62,978 nucleotides of DNA from Eubacteriaceae bacterium (GTDB lineage: Bacteria > Bacillota > Clostridia > Lachnospirales > Lachnospiraceae), in NCBI GenBank assembly GCA_910574915.1, contig CAJTCR010000029.1, positions 1-62,978 on the forward strand, given 5' to 3'. Under the pieces are notes generated by a model. The model did no database searches. It worked only from the letters and a program-made list of their open reading frames with translations, and had not been told where the DNA came from. The translations under genes were made by a program, and so were the position numbers. Below are positions 54,373 through 62,061 of this stretch, one piece after another (position 1 is the stretch's first letter; every line of letters starts with the position of its first letter).

Positions 54373-56163
54373 ATGCAGATTGCAGATTTTTTAGGACAGT
54401 ATGCGAATACGCTTGCAAATGCGCCGATTGCATCACCGTCGGCAAAGCCGGGGAGCGTGGTGTCTACGCAGAACCTTGTATCGGAGCTGACACAGATGCA
54501 GGAAGGGGCGGTATTTGAAGGCAGCATTCATTCGATTGACGGCTCGAAAGTGCTGCTTGGGCTTGGAAACGGACAGTCGATCACCGCAAGGCTGGAGGGC
54601 AGCGTAAACCTGATGCTGGGGCAGTCTGTATTTTTTCAGGTCAAATCCAACAATGGGCAGACGATTGCAATCAAGCCGTTTATGGGCGGCAGCGCGTTTA
54701 ACCCGACGATCCAAAAGGCGCTGGATGCCGCGGGTATGGAGATGACGAAGGATACGATTGATATGGTGAACCGCATGATGGAAGAGGGAATGCCAATCGA
54801 TAAGCAGTCGCTTGCCGCAATGCGCCATACGCTTATGCAAAATCCGCGTGTTTCGCTTGAAACGGCGGTATTAATGACAAAGCTGGGGATTCCGGTCAGC
54901 GACCAGATGGCGGCGCAGTTTGAGAACTATCAAAATGACCAGCACTCGATGCTAAATGAGATGAACAAAGTAATGGACGGGCTTTCGGACGTCTATCAAA
55001 ATGCATCCGGCGGGGCAAAAGGGATTTTGATGTTAAACGAACAGGTGCTGGCCATTTTAAATGCATCAGACGGTGCGTCTGCGGGAGCGGCTCTGTTTTT
55101 GGATGAAGCGCAGTTGCAGCAGTTAGCGGAAAACGGGCAGGTGCCAGGCGATGCGGCTGCACAGCAAACGCAGGCGGCAGGCAGCCAGGAGCAAGAAGCG
55201 GTACTGGCACAAAAGCTTGCGAAGCAGGCACCAAAAGATGCGCTCACGCAGGAAGCGGCATTGAAAGCAAGCCCCGAAGAGCTTACGGCGCAGGAAAAGC
55301 AGCTAGTGGACGGGGACAGCGCAAAGCCGCGCCAGATCGGGGAGCTGTTAAATAAGCAGCAGCTGACACAGTTAGAAGCACAACTAAAAGAAGCGTTTCC
55401 AAAAGCGGAACAGATGAAATTAAATCCGCAGTTAACGGCAAAGGAATTTCTGGACGCTGTTGCAAAGCAGTTTGAGCAGCAGCCGTCCCAGGCATTTGAC
55501 AAGGCGGTGCTCGGCAGGCTGTTTGCGGGAAAAGAATACCATACGCTGCTAAAAGAAGTGATGCAGGAGCAGTGGACGGTGCGCCCGGAAGAGCTAAAGA
55601 CAGAGCATAAGGTCGAGGAGCTCTACCAGCGTTTAAACCGCCAGATGGGGCAGATCGAGCAGCTTGCAAGGCAGACGGGCATGAATACCAGCCAGTTGTC
55701 CCAGTCAGCCGCACAGGTGCGCGACAATCTGGAGTTTATGCACCAGATCAACCAGGCGTATACCTATGTGCAGATTCCGCTGAAAATGGCAAACCAGAAT
55801 GCACACAGCGATTTGTACGTGTATACGAATAAACGAAACCTTGGCAAAAAAGAAGGGGAATTGTCGGCATTTCTGCATTTGGAGCTGGAAAACCTGGGCA
55901 CGACCGACGTGTCGATTAAGATGCTCGATCACAATGTAAACACAAAGTTTTACTTGTCGGATGACGCGGCATATGATTTGCTGGAACAGCATTTGCCAAA
56001 GCTGCAAGAACGGTTAGAGCAGCTTGGATACAACTGTAAGGTGACGATCGAAAACCGGGAAGAAAAGGTGGATTTTGTCGAAGATTTCCTGCAAAAAAGC
56101 CAGCCGGCAAAAGCAGCGTCCAGAGGGATGGTGCACCGGTATTCGTTTGATATGCGGGCATAG
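54373..56163 (+). CDS. YlqG-like protein with FliK-type C-terminal domain
   Basis: A 596-residue hydrophilic protein. Residues about 45-105 form a small beta domain (EGAVFEGSIHSIDG, ITARLEGSVNLMLGQSVFFQ). The middle (about 240-400) is Ala/Gln/Lys-rich and low complexity. The C-terminal part, from VQIPLKMANQNAHSDLYVY through ENLGTTDVSIKMLDHNV to YNCKVTIENR, resembles the C-terminal domain of flagellar hook-length control protein FliK. Position after rnhB and before an FlhB-like gene equals B. subtilis ylqG. No flagellar genes are near, so it may serve a non-flagellar or reduced export role. Function unknown. Confidence 0.75.
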   Translation: MQIADFLGQYANTLANAPIASPSAKPGSVVSTQNLVSELTQMQEGAVFEGSIHSIDGSKVLLGLGNGQSITARLEGSVNLMLGQSVFFQVKSNNGQTIAIKPFMGGSAFNPTIQKALDAAGMEMTKDTIDMVNRMMEEGMPIDKQSLAAMRHTLMQNPRVSLETAVLMTKLGIPVSDQMAAQFENYQNDQHSMLNEMNKVMDGLSDVYQNASGGAKGILMLNEQVLAILNASDGASAGAALFLDEAQLQQLAENGQVPGDAAAQQTQAAGSQEQEAVLAQKLAKQAPKDALTQEAALKASPEELTAQEKQLVDGDSAKPRQIGELLNKQQLTQLEAQLKEAFPKAEQMKLNPQLTAKEFLDAVAKQFEQQPSQAFDKAVLGRLFAGKEYHTLLKEVMQEQWTVRPEELKTEHKVEELYQRLNRQMGQIEQLARQTGMNTSQLSQSAAQVRDNLEFMHQINQAYTYVQIPLKMANQNAHSDLYVYTNKRNLGKKEGELSAFLHLELENLGTTDVSIKMLDHNVNTKFYLSDDAAYDLLEQHLPKLQERLEQLGYNCKVTIENREEKVDFVEDFLQKSQPAKAASRGMVHRYSFDMRA

Positions 56164-56189
56164 GAAAAGGACAGAAAGGGACGAAAGCC

Positions 56190-56489
56190 GTGTCAGGAAA
56201 GGAAAAAAAAGAAAAACCAAAAACTGCGGTCGCGCTTGCCTATGAGCCGGGAGAGCAGGCGCCGAAGATCCTTGCAACCGGAAAGGGTGTTGTAGCGGAA
56301 AGGATTATTGAAGCTGCAAAGGAGGCGGACGTTCCGACTTATCAGGACAATAAGCTTGCCGATACGCTTTCCCGCCTGGAAATCGGTGATATGATCCCGC
56401 CGGAGCTGTACCAGGTCGTCGCAGAGATCCTTGTATTTGTCAATGATATGGACAAAATACGCAAAAAACTGGGAGATTACAAAAAATGA
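56190..56489 (+). CDS. ylqH: FlhB-like export switch domain protein (YlqH)
   Basis: A 99-residue protein corresponding to the cytoplasmic C-terminal domain of FlhB/YscU alone (TAVALAYEPGEQAPKILATG, GVVAERIIEAAKEADVPTYQ, DNKLADTLSRLEIGDMIPPE). It lacks membrane segments, and the NPTH autocleavage site that should lie just before TAVALAY is replaced by KEKPK, so it cannot self-cleave. Starts with GTG after AAAGGGACG. Overlaps yraN by ATGA. Partner of the FliK-like gene upstream by gene order. Confidence 0.88.
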   Translation: MSGKEKKEKPKTAVALAYEPGEQAPKILATGKGVVAERIIEAAKEADVPTYQDNKLADTLSRLEIGDMIPPELYQVVAEILVFVNDMDKIRKKLGDYKK

Positions 56490-56842
56490 AAAACAGCCGG
56501 ACGGTTGGCGAGGATTATGAAAAACAGGCGGCGGAACATTTAAAAACACTTGGGTATAAGGTTTTGGAGAAAAATTTCCGCTGCCGGACGGGCGAGATTG
56601 ATTTGATTGCTAAGGACGGCGCATATCTCGTCTTTGTGGAAGTGAAATACCGCGCAGGCACTGCGATGGGAGAACCGCAGGAGGCGGTAGACGTAAGAAA
56701 ACAAAGGAAGATCAGCCGTACGGCTTCTTATTATTGCATGACGCACCGTATCCCGCAGGATCAGCCATGCCGGTTTGATGTGGCTGCCTGCTGTGCGGGG
56801 GAGTGGGTGGTGATTCGGAATGCGTTTGATTATGTGCAGTAG
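56486..56842 (+). CDS. yraN: UPF0102 family endonuclease-like protein YraN
   Basis: A 118-residue protein with the Holliday-junction resolvase-like restriction-endonuclease fold of UPF0102. Conserved segments are VGEDYEKQAAEHLKTLGYKV, NFRCRTGEIDLIAKD (Glu-x-Asp), LVFVEVKYR (E-x-K) and VDVRKQRKI. The PD-(D/E)XK-type residues are complete, although the cellular role of the family is not settled. ATGA coupling to the FlhB-like gene. The conserved block is interrupted after it by AbiE-like remnants. Confidence 0.93.
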   Translation: MKNSRTVGEDYEKQAAEHLKTLGYKVLEKNFRCRTGEIDLIAKDGAYLVFVEVKYRAGTAMGEPQEAVDVRKQRKISRTASYYCMTHRIPQDQPCRFDVAACCAGEWVVIRNAFDYVQ

Positions 56843-56856
56843 AGGGTAAATAATAG

Positions 56857-57045
56857 ATGGAAAATATATTTGAATATTTAAGATATACGGCTAATCTGAT
56901 CGCAGATTCAAGATTCGCAAGTCAGATCATATTAAAAGGCGGCTCGGTCTTATTGTCAAAACTTATAGAGTGTGGCAGGGAAGATTTATTTAGGATTACG
57001 CGTGATTTAGATATCCATTGCAACAAAAAAGAAGTCTGGATGTAG
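56857..57045 (+). pseudogene. AbiEii-type nucleotidyltransferase toxin, N-terminal fragment
   Basis: A 62-codon frame matching the beginning of AbiEii/AbiGii-like nucleotidyltransferase toxins: FASQIILKGGSVLLSKLIEC is the typical KGG-x-x-L element and TRDLDIHC the DxD-type metal motif. It ends at an in-frame TAG directly after the core, whereas intact members continue for about 200 residues. The same frame stays open from 57046 into the next gene. Either it is a nonfunctional remnant or a fusion broken by a nonsense mutation. Confidence 0.6.
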
Positions 57046-57096
57046 TTCCACATTTTTAGAGCCATTTTATATAGGATATCATCAAGGGGATTTGAC

Positions 57097-57453
57097 ATGG
57101 AATACACAGGAATCAAAATGGGTAAAGAATTAGACAACAGCATACATGCACTTATAGAATACGACTATTCTGGGCTTTTAGGTGTGGAAGCAGCTACGTC
57201 TTACTGGGGATTGTCAACATTTCCTTATAATATACCGATATTTCTGGTAAATGACAATGCAATGAACGAGAATGGTTATTCTGTGGATTCTGCACTGGCA
57301 ATGTTGTTTGTGCCAAATGTAAACACAGAAAACATTGTTCGTTTATCAAAGCATCTAAGCGTCACAGATCCAGAACAGACGGTTTGTGACATGGTAAGGT
57401 ACAACCTGAAACATTTATATCAAGAAGCCTTGGCAGTCGAAGATGAGGGATAA
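57097..57453 (+). CDS. AbiEi-like antitoxin fragment
   Basis: A 118-residue protein resembling the C-terminal part of AbiEi-family antitoxins of type IV toxin-antitoxin systems (GLLGVEAATSYWGLSTF, FVPNVNTENIVRLSKHLSVT, DPEQTVCDMVRYNL). The N-terminal winged-helix domain expected for AbiEi is absent, so DNA binding is unlikely. Start ATG 57097 follows AAGGGG by 7 nt. It is in frame with the AbiEii fragment upstream. Four nt separate it from pgeF, so it may now be cotranscribed with it. Probably a decayed defence or stability module. Confidence 0.55.
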   Translation: MEYTGIKMGKELDNSIHALIEYDYSGLLGVEAATSYWGLSTFPYNIPIFLVNDNAMNENGYSVDSALAMLFVPNVNTENIVRLSKHLSVTDPEQTVCDMVRYNLKHLYQEALAVEDEG

Positions 57454-57456
57454 AAA

Positions 57457-58326
57457 ATGATCAATTTGCAAGATTTTAAATTTACCAATACCCGCGAAAT
57501 CTTTTCCATTGAAGACCATTCCGCAGACGGCGGTGTTCCGTTGTTAAAGTTTCGTATGTTTGACCGGTTTGACTGGATGGAGCATGGAATTACGACACGC
57601 GCGGGCGGAGTCAGCAAGGGGATTTTTTCTGAATTAAATTTAAGCTTTACAAGAGGGGACGACAGGGCTGCCGTAGATGAGAACTTTCATCGTACGGCAA
57701 TTTCTCTTCATGCAGAGGTTTCGGATGTTGTGCTGACCGACCAGACACATACGGCAAACGTCAGGGTTGTGACGCGGGAAGACTGCGGAAAGGGGATATT
57801 GCGGGAGAGAGATTATAAAGATATTGACGGGCTGGTTACCAATGAGCCTGGGGTGGTGCTGTCTGCGTTTTTTGCGGATTGTGTGCCGTTATTTTTGATT
57901 GACCCTGTGCACCGTGCCGTTGGCGTCAGCCATTCGGGCTGGCGGGGGACGCTCGCGCGCATGGGGCGTGAGACGATCCGTGTAATGCAAAAAAATTATG
58001 GCAGTGTGCCGCAGCAGATGTACGGTGCGGTGGCACCGTCGATCTGCCAGTCCTGCTATGAGGTCAGCGAGGATGTTGCGCAGCAGTTTATACAGCAGTT
58101 TCAGGGCGCGGGGACACAGCTTTGTGCTCCGGCGGCTTTGGGCAAATACCAGTTGAACCTGTGGAAGGCAAATGAGCTTGTGCTGTTGGAGGCGGGGATT
58201 TTAAAGGAGCATCTGGCAGTGACCAATTTATGTACGTGCTGTAATCCGAAGCTATTGTTTTCCCATCGTGCCAGTCATGGAAAGCGGGGAAATTTTGGGG
58301 CGTTTGTCAAAATCAAAGAAAAATAA
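57457..58326 (+). CDS. pgeF: Peptidoglycan editing factor PgeF (YfiH, laccase domain)
   Basis: A 289-residue DUF152/YfiH family protein. The zinc-site motifs are visible: LTDQTHTANV (His), FADCVPLFLIDP (Cys), HSGWRGTLA (His) and ICQSCYEV. The Cys pair in NLCTCCNPK and the HRASHGKRG segment near the end are also family features. In E. coli the homologue removes wrongly incorporated serine-containing precursors from peptidoglycan metabolism; purine-nucleoside activity is also reported for the family. The start at 57457 is 4 nt after the AbiEi-like gene. Full length. Confidence 0.92.
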   Translation: MINLQDFKFTNTREIFSIEDHSADGGVPLLKFRMFDRFDWMEHGITTRAGGVSKGIFSELNLSFTRGDDRAAVDENFHRTAISLHAEVSDVVLTDQTHTANVRVVTREDCGKGILRERDYKDIDGLVTNEPGVVLSAFFADCVPLFLIDPVHRAVGVSHSGWRGTLARMGRETIRVMQKNYGSVPQQMYGAVAPSICQSCYEVSEDVAQQFIQQFQGAGTQLCAPAALGKYQLNLWKANELVLLEAGILKEHLAVTNLCTCCNPKLLFSHRASHGKRGNFGAFVKIKEK

Positions 58327-58513
58327 CAGACGTTGCTTTGCTTTTTATGACCGGATTGGCATATAAGCAGCAAGGTATGGAAGGATCTTGCGCATATTGA
58401 TGAAAATTTGTATGGATGTTGATGCGTGAATGTGATATTATAGTATAGGATAACAATAGAACATATAGGAATTGTTTACTGCATCGCGGCAGGCAAAGAA
58501 AGGGAGGATAACG

Positions 58514-58678
58514 ATGGATCGTTTTATAAAAATTTACAGTCAGGGCAAACTTAGTGTAGTTGAAATCTGGGTGGATAAGGAAACAGGCGTTAATTATCTG
58601 TATCGCAGAGAAGGATATTCGGGAGGACTTACGCCGCTGCTGGGTAAAGATGGAAAGCCGGTTGTGACGGCTGTTTAG
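58514..58678 (+). CDS. Small conserved protein, DUF6440-like
   Basis: A 54-residue protein, MDRFIKIYSQGKLSVVEIWV then DKETGVNYLYRREGYSGGLT and PLLGKDGKPVV. This pattern matches small DUF6440-type proteins of Firmicutes as I recall them. It is probably one small beta domain without membrane segment. Start ATG 58514 follows GGGAGG by 6 nt; the upstream in-frame extension lacks such a site. Lies alone between pgeF and spoIVA. Function unknown. Confidence 0.8.
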   Translation: MDRFIKIYSQGKLSVVEIWVDKETGVNYLYRREGYSGGLTPLLGKDGKPVVTAV

Positions 58679-58795
58679 AAAGGTGCTGCCGCTGTCTTTT
58701 TTGTTTTCTGTGATCGCAAGGGCAAAAAAGTGGCATAGTTCCCGTCTGGCGTCATAAAGTATAGAAAGTACATTTTGACAGGAAGGACAGGGAGG

Positions 58796-60268
58796 ATGGA
58801 GCAGTACAATCTATATAAGGATATTCAGGCTAGGACAAACGGAGAGATTTATTTAGGCGTTGTCGGTGCGGTGCGTACCGGAAAGTCTACGTTTATTAAG
58901 CGCTTTATGGAACAGATGGTCATTCCCAATATGGAGGATGAGAATGTCCGTGCCAGGACAAGGGATGAGCTGCCGCAGTCGGCGCAGGGAAAGACGATTA
59001 TGACGACGGAGCCGAAGTTTATCCCAAAGGATGCGGCAAAGATCAAGCTGACGGATGATATTTCGGTCAAGATCCGCCTGATTGACTGTGTCGGCTATAT
59101 GGTCGAGGGTGCCAGCGGGCATTTGGAAAACGGCGTGGAGCGCATGGTCAAAACGCCGTGGTTGGAACAGGAGATCCCGTTTTCACAGGCGGCGGAAACA
59201 GGGACGCGCAAGGTGATTAAAGACCATGCGACGATTGGGATTGTCGTGACGACGGATGGGACAGTCACGGAGATTCCGCCGGCAAATTACCAAAAACCGA
59301 CACAGGAGACCGTAAATGAGCTAAAGAAAAGCGGAAAGCCATATATTATGCTGTTAAATTCCGCAAAGCCTTACAGCGACGAAGCAAGGCAGACGGCGCA
59401 GCAGATGGAGGCGCAGTATGGGGTCAGTGTAATTCCGGTAAACTGCGAGCAGCTTCGCAAGGAAGATGTGAACCATATCCTGGAGCAGATTTTATACGAA
59501 TTTCCGGTTGTGCGCATGAATTTTTATCTGCCGAAGTGGGTCGACCTGCTCGGACAGGACCGCCCGGTAAAGAAAAACGTGATTGAAAATGCGAAAAAGA
59601 TCTTGCAGGAAGTGACGTTTGTCAAAGATGTCAGAAACTATGAGTTTCAGCCGGACGGCGAATATCTGGAAAAAATCAAGCTGGAGCAGATGAACCTGTC
59701 AGACGGGACGGCAGAGATCCGCATGGAGGTCGCGCAGAAATACTATTATGAGAATATTTCAGAGCTGACAGGCGTGCAGGTGCACGGCGAATATGAGCTG
59801 ATCCGTCTGATCCGCGAGATGGCGGCGAAAAAACAGGAATACGATAAAGTCGCGGATGCAATGCAGTCTGTGCGGATGAAAGGCTATGGAGTCGTATCGC
59901 CGCAGCTTTCGGATATTGCGCTTGATGAGCCGGAAGTCATCAAGCATGGCAGCCAGTACGGAGTCAAGATCCGGGCGTCGTCTCCGTCGATCCATATGAT
60001 CCGCGCCAATATCGAGACGGAGATTGCGCCGATTGTCGGCAGCGAGGAACAGGCACAGGGGCTTAAGGATTACATAAAAGAAGGGCAGAATTCTACCGAA
60101 GGGGTCTGGAATACGAATATTTTTGGCAAGACAATCGGAGAGCTGATGGAAGACGGCATCAGCCATAAGATCTCGATGATGGATGATGAAAGCCAGATGA
60201 AATTGCAGGATACGATGCAGAAAATTGTAAATGATTCCAACGGAGGGATGGTCTGTATTATTATTTAA
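58796..60268 (+). CDS. spoIVA: Stage IV sporulation protein A
   Basis: A 490-residue ATPase that polymerises on the forespore surface and anchors the spore coat and cortex machinery. The N-terminus MEQYNLYKDIQARTNGEIYL, Walker A GAVRTGKST, DCVGYMVEGASGH (switch region) and VVTTDGTVTEIPPANYQ are diagnostic, and the C-terminal membrane-targeting helix ends in NGGMVCIII. The start at 58796 follows AGGAAGG. Its presence marks the organism as an endospore former (or recent descendant). Normally made under sigma-E; I see no convincing sigma-E promoter match. Confidence 0.97.
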   Translation: MEQYNLYKDIQARTNGEIYLGVVGAVRTGKSTFIKRFMEQMVIPNMEDENVRARTRDELPQSAQGKTIMTTEPKFIPKDAAKIKLTDDISVKIRLIDCVGYMVEGASGHLENGVERMVKTPWLEQEIPFSQAAETGTRKVIKDHATIGIVVTTDGTVTEIPPANYQKPTQETVNELKKSGKPYIMLLNSAKPYSDEARQTAQQMEAQYGVSVIPVNCEQLRKEDVNHILEQILYEFPVVRMNFYLPKWVDLLGQDRPVKKNVIENAKKILQEVTFVKDVRNYEFQPDGEYLEKIKLEQMNLSDGTAEIRMEVAQKYYYENISELTGVQVHGEYELIRLIREMAAKKQEYDKVADAMQSVRMKGYGVVSPQLSDIALDEPEVIKHGSQYGVKIRASSPSIHMIRANIETEIAPIVGSEEQAQGLKDYIKEGQNSTEGVWNTNIFGKTIGELMEDGISHKISMMDDESQMKLQDTMQKIVNDSNGGMVCIII

Positions 60269-60317
60269 CGGCTGGGGCAAAAGATACAAGGTATGATGTT
60301 CGAAAGGAAGAAAAGAG

Positions 60318-60575
60318 ATGGAAGTTGCGCGGATTTCTGATAAGGGACAAATAACCATTCCTGTTTCCGTAAGAAATAAGCTTCATTTAAAAGCGGGAGA
60401 TAAGGTTGTAATTGTAGAAGAAAATGGAAGGTTTTACTTTGAAAACTCTGCAATGCTGGCATTTCAGAGAGTGGAGGAAGCATTCGCAGGGGAGGCAGCA
60501 AATGCAGGTTTTCAAAATGAGGAAAGCTTGCAGGATTATATGAGGGAAATTAGGAAAGAGGTCAGGGGGTATTAG
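60318..60575 (+). CDS. AbrB/MazE-family antitoxin
   Basis: An 85-residue protein with an N-terminal swapped-hairpin AbrB domain (ARISDKGQITIPVSVRNKL, GDKVVIVEENGRFYF) that binds DNA, followed by a helical tail (residues 50-85) expected to wrap the toxin. Gene order antitoxin first, PIN toxin second with a one-nt gap, is typical of AbrB-PIN pairs. The antitoxin is intact, while the toxin gene is internally deleted. Ribosome binding site GAAAGGAAG. Confidence 0.85.
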   Translation: MEVARISDKGQITIPVSVRNKLHLKAGDKVVIVEENGRFYFENSAMLAFQRVEEAFAGEAANAGFQNEESLQDYMREIRKEVRGY

Positions 60576-60576
60576 T

Positions 60577-60792
60577 TTGCGGGTAATGCTCGATACAAAT
60601 ATTTTTATTTCCATGACATTGTCTTTTTATGATTATCCGCAAATGCGGGATACAAAGGATTCGCCGATCTTGGCAACAGCAATATTGGAACGCATTGATG
60701 TATTTGTAACAGGAGATAAAGATTTTTTAGTTTTGGATGTTGATATGCCAGAGATTCTAACGATGTCAGAATTTCTGCAACGTTATCCATAA
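60577..60792 (+). pseudogene. PIN-domain toxin with internal deletion
   Basis: A 71-residue frame that joins the start of a PIN toxin (RVMLDTNIFISM, first catalytic Asp) directly to its C-terminal part (DTKDSPILATAILERIDVFV, TGDKDFL with the later catalytic Asp residues, MSEFLQRYP). Intact members are about 135-140 residues. The roughly 65 residues lost include a conserved catalytic acidic residue of the PIN fold, so nuclease activity should be gone. The frame is preserved, suggesting an in-frame deletion. Begins with TTG after AGGGGG. Confidence 0.75.
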
Positions 60793-60801
60793 AGGACTAC
60801 C

Positions 60802-60872
60802 AAATAAAAAGGCGGACAGTACCGCTTTTTTATTTACAACAATGGGGACAGACGAAACCCCATTGTTTTTTT
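60802..60872 (+). terminator. Tandem intrinsic terminators
   Basis: First hairpin: AAATAAAAA-GGCGG with CCGC-TTTTTTATTT (60802-60834). Second hairpin: AACAATGGGG with CCCCATTGTT followed by TTTTTC (60838-60872). They isolate the next operon from the toxin-antitoxin genes. Confidence 0.8.
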
Positions 60873-60873
60873 C

Positions 60874-60922
60874 TTGACAAAACGACATAAATGTCGTATT
60901 CTAAAAAAGACAACAGTGTCGT
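60874..60922 (+). promoter_or_regulatory. Promoter with TetR-type palindromic operators
   Basis: TTGACA at 60874-60879 and TATTCT at 60897-60902, spacer 17 bp. The palindrome ACGACATAAATGTCGT (60882-60897) fills the spacer exactly. A second, imperfect dyad with ACAACAGTGTCGT lies at 60910-60922, past the start site. The layout fits autorepression by the TetR regulator encoded second in the operon. Confidence 0.8.
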
Positions 60923-60946
60923 TTTTGGAAAGGAGCACCAGACAAT

Positions 60947-61471
60947 ATGAAAGAAATAAAACTAAGGCAATGGGAAAAAGAAGATTCCAAAGCACTTGCG
61001 AAAGCCGCAGACAATCCGCATATCGCAGACAACCTGCGCAATGTATTTCCGTCTCCATATACCCTGGCGGATGCACAGTGGTTTATTGACGACTGTATTG
61101 CGCGCACACAGGAGGAAGGGCAGCTTTTTCGTGCGATCTTGGCTGACGGGGAAGTTGTTGGCAGTATCAGCATCTGCCGGGGAACGGATGTGTACGAAAA
61201 GTCCGCGGAGCTTGGCTACTGGCTGGTAGAAAGCCATTGGCGCCAGGGGGTGATGACGCAGGCAGTGCGTTTGATTTGCAGGGAAGCATGGGAAACGATG
61301 GATCTTGCGCGCATTTTTGCGGAGCCGTTCGCACACAATGCGGGTTCCAGGAGGGTTTTGGAAAAGGCTGGGTTTACGTATGAGGGGACGATGCGCGACG
61401 GTATTTTTAAAAATGGACAAGTCTGCTCCTATTGTATGTATTCCCTTTTGCGCGGGGAGGCGCGGCTTTGA
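60947..61471 (+). CDS. GNAT acetyltransferase (RimJ/RimL-like)
   Basis: A 174-residue N-acetyltransferase. It has the acetyl-CoA-binding motif in YWLVESHWRQGVMTQAVRLI (Q/R-x-x-G-x-G/A region) and the RimJ/RimL end pattern AHNAGSRRVLEKAGFTYEGT. The substrate may be a ribosomal protein N-terminus or a small amine; this cannot be read from sequence. First gene of the TetR-regulated operon, with AAAGGAG at the start. Two nt separate its stop from the tetR start. Confidence 0.87.
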   Translation: MKEIKLRQWEKEDSKALAKAADNPHIADNLRNVFPSPYTLADAQWFIDDCIARTQEEGQLFRAILADGEVVGSISICRGTDVYEKSAELGYWLVESHWRQGVMTQAVRLICREAWETMDLARIFAEPFAHNAGSRRVLEKAGFTYEGTMRDGIFKNGQVCSYCMYSLLRGEARL

Positions 61472-61472
61472 T

Positions 61473-62039
61473 ATGGGAACGAAATCCGAACGTACCAAAG
61501 AGAGGATTTTAAAGGAAGCCTGGAGCCTGTTTGCACAAAAAGGCTTTCAGGCTGTTACGATGACGGATATCTGTGAAAAGACGGGGCTAAGCAGAGGCGG
61601 CGTATACCGTTATTTTACGGGGACGGATCAGATTTTCGGGGAGATTTTGTCACAGGAATATCCGCTGGATGACAGGATCGACAGGCAGGAGAGCGCAGCG
61701 GTGATTTTGGAAGACATGCTTTGCGCGATCAAAAAAGAAATACTGGAAAAAGAGCTTTCCTTAAGCCTTGCCATCTATGAATATGCCAGCCTTGGCAATG
61801 AAGCGCTGTTTCGCCAGATCAATGAAAACGCGAAAAAACGCTGGATCAGCCTGATTACATACGGCATGGAAACCGGAGAATTTAGAAAGGTCTGCCCGGA
61901 ACAGGCGGCGGAGTGCCTTTTGTATTATTATCAGGGGCTTCGGATGTGGTCGCGCGTGATCCCATTTGAAGAGTGCACGGCGGAATATTATGTAAAAACA
62001 ATCCGGGAAATGCTGCTTCATGAAAACAAAACCAGATAA
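61473..62039 (+). CDS. TetR-family transcriptional regulator
   Basis: A 188-residue repressor. The DNA-binding domain is at about 5-50 (RTKERILKEAWSLFAQKGFQ, VTMTDICEKTGLSRGGVYRYF), typical of TetR. The C-terminal ligand domain is all-helical (EILEKELSLSLAIYEYASL, CLLYYYQGLRMWSRV). Starts at ATG 61473 behind GGGGAGG; a longer frame from 61305 overlaps the acetyltransferase gene. It probably binds the palindromes at 60882 and 60910 and so controls the acetyltransferase, itself and the MBL hydrolase. Confidence 0.9.
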   Translation: MGTKSERTKERILKEAWSLFAQKGFQAVTMTDICEKTGLSRGGVYRYFTGTDQIFGEILSQEYPLDDRIDRQESAAVILEDMLCAIKKEILEKELSLSLAIYEYASLGNEALFRQINENAKKRWISLITYGMETGEFRKVCPEQAAECLLYYYQGLRMWSRVIPFEECTAEYYVKTIREMLLHENKTR

Positions 62040-62061
62040 CAGAAAGCAGAGGAAATATCAA

